Assembly (NCBI GenBank): GCA_028564705.1
Contig: JAPXFQ010002620.1
Location: 1,116,001-1,180,000 of the forward strand
Reading direction: 5' to 3'
DNA length: 64,000 bases
Source of the DNA: Apricaphanius iberus
Lineage: Eukaryota; Chordata; Actinopteri; Cyprinodontiformes; Aphaniidae
The position numbers were made by a program, and so were the translations under genes. Of the stretch, positions 10,290 to 24,060 are shown one piece after another (the first letter of the stretch is position 1; each line of letters begins with the position of its first letter). Under the pieces are notes generated by a model. That model searched no databases and had not been told where the DNA came from. It saw only the letters and a program-made list of their open reading frames with translations.

Positions 10290-12900
10290 CCAAATGAATT
10301 GGCTTTTTTGGAGGCCCAAACATATACCAAAACTCACCATATTTGGCGGGCGTCAGGTGTGCATGATAATTCCGTATTCTAAAGGAATTTAAAAGGGCCG
10401 TGGCCAAATAGCTCAACAGCGCCCCCTAAACTTTATCTGACTCTCATAACATCATAGACCAAGACTCACAGGAAGTCGCCCATTTTGAATCAAACGCTCA
10501 AGTTTACCATTTCACACATGTCGAACTTGCCCTTCAGGCATGGGGGATCAAAAGTTATCAAAGGTTTGAGTTTCTGATCATGTTGAAGGGGAGTGGCCAG
10601 GCCTCCAAGTTGGACTACATGGCAAAAATATTCAAACAGTTATAACTTCTCTTCAGAAAGTCACACATGGGTGAAACCTTCTGTGGGGAATGTTCATCAG
10701 GTTCCTGACGATCCTACATGGTCAAATGCTAACAACACTTAAGCCCCTTCAGAACAGGAAGTGTAATGTTTTGCCATGAAACGCCTAGAATTTACACAGT
10801 TGAGCAAATTAGCATAATGATGCTGCACAGCAGCTGGAAAGTAGTTGGGGTAACTCTGTTACCAATACTGAGAGTATTCAAAAAAGGGTGTGGCTGTGGC
10901 GGCGTGACAAAGTGAGGCGTCATGCCATTGCCATACGTTGGTTCTTATTTCCAGAAGACTCATCCATTCTGGACAAGATTCAAAATCATGGATATTATTC
11001 CATACCCGGAGAGTCGTGTATGCTAAAATCTGGTAGGCGTGGCCTAATTACTCCACAGCACCCCCTACAACCCTTAAAAATACCAGCCCCAAACCATACT
11101 TTATCTGAGCAAAATGTCATTCAATAAACATATGTACGGCCTCAGCACCTAAAGTCTCTTGGAGCCGTGTTCCAAACCCAACAGGAAGTCGTCCCTTTTG
11201 AATCAAACACGCCATTCTGTGCCATTTGTTCATGTTGTATTTGATCAAACTCCTCCTAGAGCTTTCGGCCCAAACACTTCTAAAAGAGTAATGTGAGGCA
11301 TGAGGCATTGGGGATCAAAAGTTATTAAAGGAATTTTTCTGCGTCAAACCAGGTGAGCGTGGCTAGGCCTCACACTTACGCTTCTCGTCTAAATATTCAA
11401 ACAGTTACAAATCCTCTTCAGGAAGTCACAGATGGGTGAAACATTCTATGGTGGATATTCATCAGGTCCCTGACGATCCTAGATGATCAAATGTTGACAT
11501 CACTTAAGCCCCACCCCCTAAGAAGCCCCTCGCAATCTGCTGGGATTCCTTACAAGAAAACTTTTAACTGATTGGAATGTTAGTATAATTGTATTGAAAT
11601 GACTTTTGTTGTAAAGTGCCTTGAGATGACATCTGTTGTGAATCGGTGCTATATAAATAAAAGTAAATTGAATGGAAATTAAAAACAGGAAGTGTAATGT
11701 TTTGCGTGAAACACCTAGAATTTACACGGTTGATAATTTAGCATATTAATGCTGCTCAGCAGCTGGAAACCAGTTGGGGTACCTCTGTGTCCAGTACTGA
11801 GGGTTTTCAAAACAGGGTGTGGCTGTGGCGGCATGGCGTAGTGTGGCACGATATGTTTGGCTCTAATTTCCAGAAAACTCATCCAATAGATATTGGTCCA
11901 ACATGCATATATTTAGTGGATGGGGCCTAATTCCTGCATAGCGTCCACTAGAAGCATTGAAATAATTACTATTAAGCATTGCTTCCATATGGGAAAGTAA
12001 AATTTAGCAGACATATGTAGGTTGTGATTGCTGTGGAACAAAAATTATTTTGAATCCAGGTCAAAACCTCAGAAATTCAACCATTTTGGATCAAAGCTGC
12101 CATTTTCTGCTATTTATACGTGTCACATAAGATGTGACACGTATATGTGACAAATTCCTCTTTCAGTTCATGACTTACACACTTACAAATGACTGAGTAT
12201 CTTCACAAGCTTGTGGGACCAGATTTTTTTAGAAGGATTTGGCTCTATCATAGCATGTGGGCATGGCCAAGTTCACAATTTAACCTTTTTGTCATATAAT
12301 TACAAGGTGTGTTATTTTGCACATTAAACGTCACAGTTCTACCATACATCAGAGCAGTCATCAAAGACCACCAATGAACACTACTGAAGTACTCATGTCA
12401 TCTAACCCCACCCCCTGACGACAGGAAGTGCAATGTTTCAGTAAAGAAGGTGGTTATATGGCTCCTTTTACCTAATTAAATCTGCCTGTGAACAGTGACT
12501 GAAGAGAGGCGGCTTTGATTTTTGGTCCAGAGCTGGGAAGTTTAGAAAGACGGTGTGGCTGTAGCAGCATGGCGAATCCTCATATCATGCCAAGGAAATA
12601 CGTTTGGCTCTAATTTCCACACACATCATCTGATCTGCTCCAAATTCACCAAAATGGATATTAATCTGCCCTAAACACATATGTACAGGAAATATTTGGT
12701 GGTCTTGGTTTAATACCTGCACAGCACCACCTAGAATCTTTAAAAAAATCCTTGTCAATCACTGTTTTAAGGTCGGATTATTCAATTCAGAATAAATATA
12801 GTTTCTAAAGACTCCTGAATGCATTTTGGAATGTAGGGTCCTATTTCCTCATGAGGTCGGCCATTTTGGTTGAAAGCTGCTACTCTAACCTTTTAAACAC
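10290..12900. repeat. Diverged tandem repeat with a period near 740 bp
   Basis: The same ordered landmarks recur. 'GTGTGGCTGT' followed by GGC/AGCATGGC occurs at 10888, 11817 and 12553. 'CATTTTGAATCAAA'-like segments occur near 10481, 11198, 12082 and, weakly, 12862. 'ACAGGAAGTGTAATGTTTTG' occurs near 10754 and 11690, with a variant near 12423. Once the roughly 165-bp insertion at 11522-11690 is removed, spacings are about 720-780 bp. At least three units are present, clearly diverged from each other. No coding capacity is visible. Confidence 0.7.
11525..11688 (+). mobile_element. TTGAA-tailed fish repeat inserted in the tandem repeat
   Basis: It holds 'CGCAATCTGCTGGGATTC', 'CCTTGAGATGACATCTGTTG' and 'GCTATATAAATAAAAG', ending in a TTGAAT-type tail. 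It is absent from the neighbouring repeat unit (compare 10740-10755), so it inserted after the tandem array formed. Confidence 0.65.
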
Positions 12901-12904
12901 TTTC

Positions 12905-13375
12905 TCATACAGATTCTATCATGAGGCTTACTGTAAGTGTTGAAATGGCGTTCAGGCGGTAATACGTTAGTGTTGCAGTCGCGGCACAGGCCACAGCGGT
13001 CATGCCCGAGTAAACAGCATTCCAGTTAACGTAGTGAGACAAGTCGGGATTCCTAAATGCAGACACCCTGGTGGCCATAGTTGTAGTACCTCTTACACAC
13101 AAAAAAAGTTGTACTTTCCATATACACACACCACTTCACTTAAGTTTAGAGTTTCAGGCTTTACATGTGTGATGGATTTTAGATACATTCTTACTAGTGT
13201 CTCTTGTAAAATAGACCTTTTTCCACTATCGTTGATTTGTGGAGCGGCCATATTGAAAATCAAAGTTGGAGAGAAACAAAATTTCAGACTTTTACGAGTG
13301 GGAAGTCGGACTTTGGAGGGCATTCCAGTTGAGTTTTTCTACACAGAAGTCGGAATTTCTGAGTTATGAGTACAA
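12905..13375. other. Possible non-autonomous DNA element or exon relic, unassigned
   Basis: A minus-strand frame at 13080-12905 reads 'MATRVSAFRNPDLSHYVNWN', then a hydrophobic run. The downstream part (13240-13375) has 'GAAGTCGGAATTTCTGAGTT' and 'AAAAAGAACGCA', which look like the ends of a common fish TIR repeat. I do not recognise a family. The protein-like frame may be chance. Confidence 0.25.
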
Positions 13376-14910
13376 AAAGAACGCACCATATTAACCCTAT
13401 AATAATAGAGTCAGACAGGCAAACGGGCCAATCACCTCATTTCAGCTTCAGGAGTGGGTGGGGAAACTAGTCTTTCCATTATAGGGCTTTATTCTACCTA
13501 GGTTGTATTTGGTCATTTATCAGGGATCCTAAACATTTCATTTGCTATATACAGGCTCAAAGAACACTTTCCAATTGTTAAAAATGTTGTTCTAGAACCT
13601 CTTTCATATATAACATATCTAAATGTACACTATCGGAATATTTACACAAGTGTAGTGTTGACTAACCTATAAATACCTGCAGGGAGTCCCAAAACATCAC
13701 AGAAAAGATTAGAGTATCAATGAGTTTTATTCACTGATGACAGAATGCATATTTCACATACTGGGCTTTTGAAAAGGACCAAGGCAATCACTTTTCACAC
13801 ACATACACAGGAACAACACTCACACACAAGCAATGCATTGTGTCTCACTTCAACACCTCATTTAAATAATTAAGTGCTAAGTCAGAGGAACCAGTTCCAG
13901 GCCATAAATATGAAGCGTGTCGTGGCCTCAGGCAGCTCTTCGTGTCACCTTTACCCTAGCTTTGGATTCAAGATTTTATCCTTCATTAACAAACATTTCA
14001 ATTATTGATGCAGGTCATTCCCACAGAGTGATGTGGCCACTCTCACATTATGAAGGCTGATACTTTGTCAAATTGAGCAAAACTATTTTTACCTGACATT
14101 ACATGAATGGGAAAAAAGAAAAAGTGCTACGTAATGAGAAATTATCTGTTTCTGATGAGAATTGTACCACCAAGCCCAAATAAGGTCACATTTAAAGGAG
14201 TGTGCCTCTTAACTTGAATGCTATACATTGGTTTTCTACTTGACCCTCCTATTGGAGATAGCACATGAATTTAAGCCATTCCTTCATTTCCTGAAATATA
14301 TCAAACAGGGGCTTTTAATAGAGAACTTTTTAGATATTCTGCAAATATTGTCTGAATCAGACGTTTGGGGTCTGTGGCCTTTAACACACTGTGGTCTTTA
14401 TGTTTGATGGTATTATAGTTGAAGCCTACACATATATCCAGAACTGTCAAACATCGACACCATATAAGGAAAACCATAAAAACAATCAATGATTAAAGTG
14501 TTGATGAAAACACAATCCCTGAGAGAAGAACAGGTGACATTCTAGAACAGAACTACTTTACTTGTTGCATAAGCTTTGTACAATGAATGGGGAAAAGCCC
14601 TCACAATGACGCTGTAACAAAGTCTGCAAAGTGAATTTCTAAATCCAACAAGCATTCCTCCAACTGTTAAAAGATGCCTTCATTTTTCTGTTCTGGATAA
14701 AGTAGAAAAGCTGGACTTGCTTACAAACACATCTTGTAAAAACCAGGGTACAAAAAAGTGCTCATACAAAAGAAAAATACAACCCACTTGTAGGTATTTA
14801 CAGAGTTCTGTGCAGCGTTCAGGTAGGATGAGTTGGCTGATGGAAAGGATGCATGGTGCTGATCTAGACTGCTGTTATAATGGACAACTGAGCAGGACAT
14901 CCGTCCTCTT
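13376..14910 (-). other. Non-coding stretch, possibly a minus-strand 3' UTR
   Basis: There are no coding signatures. A minus-strand AATAAA lies at about 13719-13724 (tttatt on the plus strand). If the candidate exon at 14911-15008 is real, this stretch would be its 3' UTR. Otherwise it is intergenic DNA. Confidence 0.3.
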
Positions 14911-15008
14911 TCAGGCAAGGACTACATCTGCTGCAGCCATCTGAGTCGCTAGCTGCACGCTCCATTCATTGTCTCCAGCAATAATATCAAACGGTCCCGT
15001 TTTACTGG
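14911..15008 (-). CDS. Candidate alternative terminal exon of gene A
   Basis: On the minus strand an acceptor 'ccccttacctgtgtgcag' precedes 98 bp that read, in phase 1, through 'SKTGPFDIIAGDNEW' and 'SVQLATQMAAADVVLA' to a TGA. The acceptor phase matches every donor of gene A, so it could replace exon 5 as a last exon; joined to exons 1-4 it gives 509 codons. The residue string looks protein-like but matches no family I recognise. It could also end an unrelated gene or be chance. Confidence 0.35.
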
Positions 15009-16938
15009 CTGCACACAGGTAAGGGGCGGAGCTTAGCTGATGTTTGGGAACAAAGTGCTGCGCTGTGTTCAGAGGAAATTCACTGTCTATCACTCGGTTT
15101 CTAACTTCCTGAGAAAAGACTTGGGCCCTGACCCAAAACAAGCCCCAAATATCAACTAATAAATATTCAATGGTGTCCCTAAAACTTTTAAAGCCCAGAG
15201 ACTCGTTTGTCTTTTATGAAATTCATTTCATTAATAATAGTTTCATTCCAGGTGCCAGAATCCTTAAAGTTAAACCTGAATCACACTGCAGGCCTTTCAG
15301 TTATTTTTCTATTCATTAGACACCAGAATGGTTGAAGCATCCTGAATATTAGTCCTGATTATTGTGAATTAAATGCAGCAAAACCCGCTGTAGTGATCAT
15401 ATGAAGCAGTTATTTACCATTTCCTGTTCCTAAGCTGTTACCTCATTAGCTTTGTTTTAATTTCACTGAAATGTTGCTGAACTTTGTTTTCACCATCCTG
15501 TAGAGGTCCGTCAGCCGAGAAACGAATGAACTAAAACATTCCAATAACTTTTTTTCTATTTTCTAATCCATTTTCATCAGATTTTATGGACATGTAGATG
15601 ATAGACTTTATTTTGTTAACAAGACTTTATAAACTAATAAACTTCTTAAACTGGTGTTATGCTGACATTTATCATTTTATGTCCCATATGTAACAGACTC
15701 AGTTATTTTGCATTAATGAACATATTGTAAATTTTAAAATAAATGTTGACTCCCATTTAAACAAGCAGGATTGTGATGGAATTAGCCGCCTTATCTGCTC
15801 CCTGTAGGGACTTTCCAGTGCTGTGTGGAGCTCTCCTGGTCAATTTTCCCTCCTAAGAAGCCAGATTTCTCCACCTCTTTTTGAGCTGCAGGACTTCTGA
15901 AGCTCTCTCAAAGTTTTTTTTTAGGCATTTTTTGACGTTTTATATTCTCTTGCCTGTACCATGCAATAAAGCAATAAAAATGGCTACAACACCCAGCTTT
16001 GCGTCTGCACGTACGAAACAATCTGGTCTCCTAAGAGAACCTTGAACAGAAACATCATTTTGCTCTTTTTTGAAGCTAATTAAAGGAAAATTACAACAAC
16101 AAAAAAACTAAATTCGTGTAACAGGAATTATTGTGTGATTTTCTAATATTTGATGTGAGGGGTTGTTGTTTGAGTGCTGTCAGAGGAACATGTTAGAATG
16201 ACTCCAGGCTGTATGTTAAAGCACCAAGTCAACACAGTTCAAGACTCTACTAAGTGATAGACAGCTCAGCCACTTTTGGCCCTCGCAGTTTGACATTACT
16301 TTATTGTACGCGCCGATAAATGTGACACTAAGAGTCCTGTGGATCATCTAAACAACAAAAGCATGAGTTAATTAAGATTTCCTCATGATTCTAACACATG
16401 AACCTGGATTGTGAGAGCAGTTCTCATGAACCCTGTGTAGGAATCTTTCTGCCCCTCAGCGATCTAACCTGCTGAGTGAAATCATGTTGTGCCGTGAAGC
16501 CTTTGCTTGAGGCTCTGCTTCAGTCAAATTCAGCTTTACTCTTTATGAAATATGGCTTTGCATTCTTATGCTGTATTCAGCACTGATTTAAGGATTCCAT
16601 CACATGGAAAAGGCAGACCCACATGGCTTAAACTAGCTTCCATGTCTTACCTATTCTAGCAGATAATCCACTTTTTGTCAGGATTTGGTTCATTTTGTGC
16701 AAAAACATCAGTGGCTTCCAAAGAGGAAATCGAAATAAAGTGTCATGGTACTTCTAAATGATTTACTGGATTTCTGCGTCTTGATGAAGCTTTGATGGTT
16801 TTATATCATTTCATTTTCAGCCTTCCTGTAAAAACTAAGAAGGGAAGTAGAGAAGGAGAGAATATCCCATTTTTGTAAACTTGAATCTTACTCTCGTTCT
16901 TAAACACAATCATGTTTGGATTTCACACTACAGGTGAA
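15009..16938. other. Unassigned intergenic stretch
   Basis: AT-rich non-coding DNA. AATAAA signals occur on both strands (for example plus near 15965, minus near 15607 and 16298), but no gene can be tied to them. No repeat was recognised. Confidence 0.4.
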
Positions 16939-17278
16939 CTTAAAGGGATATCCGAGCCCTAACTAAAATGTGTCTGTTGCCATATTCCCCAGAGTTAGAT
17001 AAATGAGAATAAAGTATTTTGTAACCAGCCAAGTAATTCCCCTGATCTGCAGTCTGTTGTCTTTACTTTAGCATAAACCAGTGTAAGTGAATGGGAATTA
17101 CTGGCATGCTAATAGTTCCCATTCACTTACATAGCTTTTTGCTAAACTAAAGGAAACAGACTGCTGCCGGATTAGGGAAATGACTAGCCTGGTTACAAAA
17201 TGTTTTTTCTTACTTATCTAACTCTGGGGAATATGGCAACAGACACATTTTTACTTAGGGGTGGGATATCACTTTAAG
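16939..17278. mobile_element. Fold-back MITE just beyond the gene A stop codon
   Basis: The ends are inverted. The left arm 'CTTAAAGGGATATCC...' (16939-17005) pairs with the right arm '...GGGATATCACTTTAAG' (17212-17278). Both share 'GTGTCTGTTGCCATATTCCC' and 'CAGAGTTAGATAA'. An inner hairpin is formed by 'AGTGAATGGGAA' and 'TTCCCATTCACT'. It carries no coding sequence. It starts 99 bp past the stop codon of gene A and may lie in its 3' UTR. Confidence 0.75.
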
Positions 17279-17376
17279 GATCATTTGATTCTAAGGTTTC
17301 ATTTCCCTTCTGGACAGAAAAGTGAGGGATGTTTCTGAACAAAAGCCAGGAGAGACGGAACAGACAGAAATCCTCT

Positions 17377-18843
<1,467 letters not shown>

Positions 18844-19293
18844 CATCTGGTGTTTGCAGGCCATCAGCAGACGAGTCTTTGGTCCAGGCAGCAGCCATGG
18901 CTTCTCGTTCTTGTCGGCTCAGAGTTGTGGTCTCAGGGTGGCATTCCTGAATGTGGCGGCGGAAGCTGCTCACCTTGTTTTCATGCAAGACCTGAGAACA
19001 TACCATGCAAAAAGTGCCCTGGTCTTGGGGACCGTAGGCTACTAGATAGTCGAGGCGGAGTCGCCAGGGGTCACCCCCTCTCAGCCGCCTCTTGCGGGGC
19101 TGCCGGAGAGGCTGGGATGCCACCTGAGGGGAACCGACCCCTCCATCCTCACCGATCAGATGAACATCCTGAGTTAAAGTGCCGTCGCCCTCTGGGAACA
19201 TGTCAGTGTTGATCTTAGGACCCTCTGTAAAAAGCTCTGCCCCCTTTGCTTTGGTGTTTAATGTGGGCTCTGATTTGATTGAGTCTGATTCAC
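18844..19293 (-). CDS. Gene A exon 4, zinc finger 3
   Basis: The exon is bounded by acceptor 'tctctttctctgccag' and donor G|GTGAGA, phase 1 on both sides, 450 bp (residues 327-476). The N-terminal two thirds are an acidic linker ('SDSIKSEPTLNTKAKG') and then a basic patch, 'LRQPRKRRLRGG'. The finger 'CMVCSQVLHENKVSSFRRH' sits at about residues 422-446 with the same C-x2-C-x14-H-x4-H spacing, and its approach motif is 'RLDYLVAYG'. It is the most divergent of the four fingers: the Gly after the second Cys is Ser. The basic patch could act as a nuclear localisation signal; that is inference. Confidence 0.82.
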
Positions 19294-19359
19294 CTGGCAG
19301 AGAAAGAGACAGCATCCAGATTACAACCAGAGGACTAGACTACAAGGTTCTAACAACTG

Positions 19360-19455
19360 ATTTCAATTCAGTTTATTTATATAGCGCCGTTTCACAACAG
19401 ATGTCATCTCAAGGCACTTTACAAGAAGAGTTATTACAATACAATGTTTTGATTT
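19360..19455 (-). repeat. TTGAA-tailed fish repeat, 3' end only
   Basis: Reverse complement of the 3' end found at 5415-5510: 'GCCTTGAGATGACATCTGTTG' region, the GCGCTATATAAATAAAC segment and the CTGAATTG end. It is a truncated copy in gene A intron 3. Confidence 0.65.
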
Positions 19456-19578
19456 AAAACAAACTCAACAAAGCTTCAATGGTCTGAGCCAGCACATCAG
19501 ATTCCTATATTAGAAACTAACGCTGGAGACTAGAAGTTACCAGGGTGGGGGGGTGCATTCTGTGGCTGCTGCTCTCAC

Positions 19579-19929
19579 CGTGAGTCTGGGCCCAGGCCTG
19601 CAGGATGCAGTGTTTCTCCTCTGAGCTGTACACCAAGGAGTTGGGATGGGTTTCCAGGACGTGGCTCTTTATGTGATCCAAATGAAGTGAGGGGAGTTCT
19701 GCTCCACACACCATGCAGAGCAGCCGACTGGCCTCCGCCTCATACTCCATCAGGAACTCTTGGCGGAACCAAGCGTGTAGGGAATCGTTTAGGTAGCGTT
19801 CCAACGTCCGCGCCGACGGGCCGGGAAGCTCCGCCTCTTGTTGTTGGACGTTCTCTTCCTCCACGCTCATTGGAGTCAGCGTGGGGGGCTGTTGTTGCTG
19901 CTCCTGCAGTGGAACAGGATCTGGAGTTT
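19579..19929 (-). CDS. Gene A exon 3, zinc finger 2
   Basis: The acceptor 'ttttgtctggctgttacag' and donor G|GTGAGAGC bound a 351-bp exon, phase 1 at both ends (residues 210-326). A Gln-rich acidic linker ('PLQEQQQQPPTLTP') leads to 'WFRQEFLMEYEAEASR' and the finger 'CMVCGAELPSLHLDHIKSH' at about residues 281-305. The trailer is 'HPNSLVYSSEEKHCILQAW'. Of the four gene A fingers this one most resembles the human SPINDOC finger as I recall it, which also starts CMVCGAE and is followed by an EK-x-x-ILEAW-like trailer. Confidence 0.85.
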
Positions 19930-22900
19930 CTGTAACAGCCAGACAAAAAACACAAAGACATCTGTTTAGAACACAACAAGGAGAAAATAATGTTTGATTA
20001 AAAAACACGGTCATTACAGGATTCCAGTTTCCAGATAGCCCAGTCTATCATTCTACCAAACTAAATGTATTTATACATTTATACATATAGTAAGACTGTA
20101 TATTAGGATTTTTTTTTACTGAACTGAACTGTAGAAAGTGTCCCAGCATTCTAAACACGCCAGCCTTGATCCACTGAAGAAGTGAAAACAGCCACCAACT
20201 ATCCAAGAAAAATTACTGTCATTAATGGTTCCATTCAAATACTACATTGCTTTTGCACATTGAAATAATATCGTCACATAAAGTATGCCGATTTATCGGC
20301 GTATAAATACTTTCTTACATCCCTAATCATTTGGTTGAATTAGTTCATGTTTGAGCACCTCTTTTGTCTCGTCCCAGGTACCAGCGTATAAAACAGGTCA
20401 GGTGTTATTTAGCCGTCCACTCCATGCCTCTGCTCTCTAACAGTTAGCTTAACTCAGGCAGTGATTCAGTTATTAGATGGTCAGGTTTCTGCAGCTCCTC
20501 CTAAACTCTGCTCATATTCTCAAACAACTCTCTACTGAAGTCTAACTATATAATCGCTTGCTTTTGGATTAGACTGCAAGTGTTCAGGTTCTGTTAAGAT
20601 CTTTACTCAGATTTATCAGAATGTCACATCAGAGCTCCAGGTTTCAGGTTGGGCTGCAGTCACCCTGGGTTCTTCAGACACTGAACAGGTTTCATATTTG
20701 ATTCAATAGCAAAAATGCTTCCAGGCTTCTTTGTAGCACATCTAGTTATTTTCTGGCCCTTTGCTGCCAGCTACTGTTGATCAGAAGAACAGCATGATTA
20801 TGTCAATTCATTTCTAAATAATATTTTACACTACAACTGGCACTTTTTAAGTAAATGAAATGAATTAACAAAACAATTGAAACTTTTAAAGAAATGGATC
20901 AACTCTGTAACCAAAACTTATCTTCAAAAAATGATTAATCACTTGGCTAAGACAGGAAAAAGAGGAAAACTACCAGCCGATAGTTTTGGAAACAAAACAA
21001 CAAAAGATAGAATAAAACAAGACATCCCATTTTACTCTGTCACTATAGATATTTAGACCATTTGGCTTCATCTAGTCTCCTTGGTAGAAAGAGGGAGACA
21101 GGTGGTAGAAATAAATAAAAAACAAGCATGCAAATGGAAATTATTTTGACTGGCAAATGATTGAACTCTTAATTCCTCAGCAAATTAATAAATTTATTGT
21201 TTATTCTGACAGGCCAAGATGTAGCCCTGTTCCGTTTGGCAAAGACTCTAAAATGTCTGAAAAGTTACATTTCCTGTCAAAGCTAGGATGACACGTTTTA
21301 TCAAATAAACCTTGGTGCTTCTTTTTATTGCACTTTTCTGTGAGAGACCAACACATGTTAGATAACACAATGAACCAGGAGAAAAAGGAAATGTGTAACA
21401 CTGTAAATATGTGGTGTGTTTCAGCCTCCCTGAGTTACTACTTTGTGGCTTTACCTTTAGCTATTACAGCTCCAACTCCTTAGGGAGGTGTCTCTGACTG
21501 CCTCTGACAGCTAAAACTAAGATTTTCTGCCCAATCTTCCTCACAGAGCACCTGAACTCAGTCCAGCTGGATAGGGAGCAGCAGTTAGCAGCTGGTTTTA
21601 CGTCTGGCCTTTGACTGGACCAGTCAAACACATGAATGTGCTTTGATCTAAACCAGAAGTGAAGCACATGAATGACTCATTAGAAGCGCTTTGGCACACC
21701 TGCTGGCATACTGAAGAGGTGATGTCATTATGTGATGCAGCTGTGTTAGAGCAGGGATGCACCTAACAGGGCAGTAGCCCCTGAGTACTGGAGTTGGAGG
21801 CCGCTGCTCTAAACCATTGCCTTGTAGCTCTGGTCTTCTTCTAAAGGTCGGGTTGGTGAAGTGCACTACTAGTAGCTGTCATGAAAATAGATTCTCCCAC
21901 CGTCGCAGTGATCATACTGCAGCTCTTCCAAACTTACCCCTTCTTTCCACTGGACGTGTAAGCGGCACGTAATGTCAGAGAAGCGTAATACACCATTGGT
22001 AGCCCCCATTAATGTCAATGGGACCGTTTCCACTAGGCACAAAATAGCGCGAATAAGCTGCGTCCCAGAAGTGTAGTGTCGTAACCTTCTCTTAAATATA
22101 AGCAGCAGTGAGATTTTCCACAGATTTCTGATTGCTATGAAAAAAACCCAGAACATCACTACCTGTGACACCAGGGTTGAAGTCAGCCGGTAGGTCTAAA
22201 GCCCAGTTTATACAGCAACTTTGCAACCAGACGTAGATGTACTGACAGACACATTTATAGTTCTCTGTTTCTTTCTCTCTGTTCTCCATTGATTTTTCTG
22301 TGTTGCAAACAATTACCAACCAGGACAGGAGGGGGTACTAACTTTTCATGGCAGGTCTGCCTACCATTGCAGCATAGTCTCTGGTTAATTAAGAGTTATT
22401 TTCTTCAGCTTGTGAACGCATTTCTCCGTCAAGGAGCAATGGACGACAGAGAGTAATTTTTAATTAAGCTGTAAGGCTTTTTACTAGAAGTGCAGCTCAC
22501 AGAATACTCTAAAAATGCATGGAAACAAACACTGCAGCCTTTTTTGTTGTTTTCTCTACACCTTCTTGTGTTCAAAATCGGCAAAGACCAGATTAGATAT
22601 ATTATCCTTTCTATTTATAGCATGTAGCAGCCAAATGCATTAACTTCTGATCACAGCGACTATAGAGCCCCCTTCTGGTGAAACAATCTCCGGCTGTTCC
22701 TAAACTGACCAATCACAGACAGACGTTCTCCGTTGACGAAGACGGATAGTTAGAAAAATGGGGCTCTACTCCACCTGTCGTTGTGTAGGTGACGGAGAAC
22801 CTTTGCCTTGACACTTAATGGGGCTGCGTCAATGCGTCTCCATCAAAACGGACCGGTAGAAACTAGGCTTAACTTGTCGGTTTTATCACGGGTGAGGAGT

Positions 22901-23476
22901 AGTTAAAGTTCTCCTTGACTGGTATTTTTATTTATTTTTCAGTGTTCTCTGGTATGAAGGAATGCCGACTGAGTTTTCTGTAAAAAATAAATAATTGTCA
23001 GTCTGTTTCAGTTAAGTGCAATACTACTCTTACACTGCCTCTCTTTACCAAAATCAGTAAGATGAGACAAAAATGGTGCAGGTATTTATGCTTACCACCA
23101 AGTTTAGGCAGCATTACCAAACAAGACCAGACTCCAACGTGCTACTGGCCGCAGCAGGACTTCACCACAGCAGCTACTGGAGTTACACGCTGCAGGCAGA
23201 CAGGTATTCAGCGCCACGGTCTCCCTCTTTGCTATGAGTTACTCCTTTATACTTTATTGTCCTCCGCTTAGCAATATGCTTTAATCTAGTGAGTTGTCCC
23301 ATCTGATTTGAAATAATAGTCTGTTCGGAAAGAGCGCCACCACCTCAGCACCCCCAAAATGTTCATATGCGGCAAGCTTTCAGAACACAGAGTGACTGAT
23401 TTTAATTAAAGAAAACTCAGATTTTAACGATTTTCAGAGAAGGAGAACTTTAAGCAGTGTCGAATTACCCAGTTTA
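19930..23476 (-). other. Gene A intron 2, 3' part
   Basis: It holds no exon with the expected finger signature. A degraded fish repeat at about 21640-21820 reads 'gagcagggatgcaccta...ggcagtagcccctgagtactggagtt', a common hAT-like MITE pattern. A Harbinger-like MITE (22200-22869) and the TIR element from 23483 also lie in the intron. Confidence 0.5.
22200..22869. mobile_element. PIF/Harbinger-like MITE
   Basis: The ends AGCCCAGTTTATAC and (reverse complement of the right end) AGCCTAGTTTCTAC match at 12 of 14 bases. TAA flanks both ends (22197-22199 and 22870-22872), as expected for a 3-bp Harbinger duplication. The 670-bp interior has no transposase frame. Confidence 0.55.
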
Positions 23477-23849
23477 TATGATCAAGGTTCTTTCAGGTTT
23501 CAGCAAGTTAAATTTAAGAACTTTGAAAGACCTTTTTAGACCATTATGAACGAAATTTAAGACCAACACGATGTATTAATACAAGTTAACTAATCACAAA
23601 ATTGCAAGACCTTTTAATTTCATTAACTTAGTTATCAAAGACCACATTTATATTAATTCTGTATCAAAAGAGATAACCAGAACAATGACCTTCCTAAATC
23701 AAACAACCCTCTCGACACAACAGTGAAATATGTCCAAGTACATTCTACATACTGTATATCTTAACTCATCCTGTTTAGCACCAATCTCTGTTTTAAAAGT
23801 TTTGAGTTGGGCAAGTTTTTCTTAGTATAACTTTCTCAGGGCATTTGAC

Positions 23850-24060
23850 TTGGAGAGGAGCTCAGCCATCTTGGACCCAGCATTGCCCTCAGCTTTTTCT
23901 GCAAGCTCATCTGCCTCCCTAGTAAGACAGGTAGAAACTTCCTCCAAGCTTTTCTTCCTTTTTTAAGGTCTTGCAGATACTCCTCAGCCAGCTTTCTTTT
24001 CTGGCTCTTGTGCTCTTGAGCTCTCTGCGGTGATCAGAGAGCTGGATCGGTTGCAAGGCG
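23850..24060 (-). pseudogene. Coiled-coil coding remnant inside TIR element
   Basis: Read on the minus strand in two shifting frames, the segment gives a Lys/Glu-rich helical stretch: 'LGGSFYL' in one frame, and in another 'TREADELAEKAEGNAGSKM' followed by 'AELLSKSNALRK'. This resembles coiled-coil segments of proteins carried by large fish DNA transposons. Frameshifts near 23965 and stops show that it is dead. Confidence 0.4.

Noticed and set aside
12115..12160. Palindrome ACGTGTCACATAAGATGTGACACGT as a regulatory stem-loop
   Set aside because: It lies inside the old 740-bp tandem repeat and has no gene nearby; a local inverted duplication by chance is as likely.
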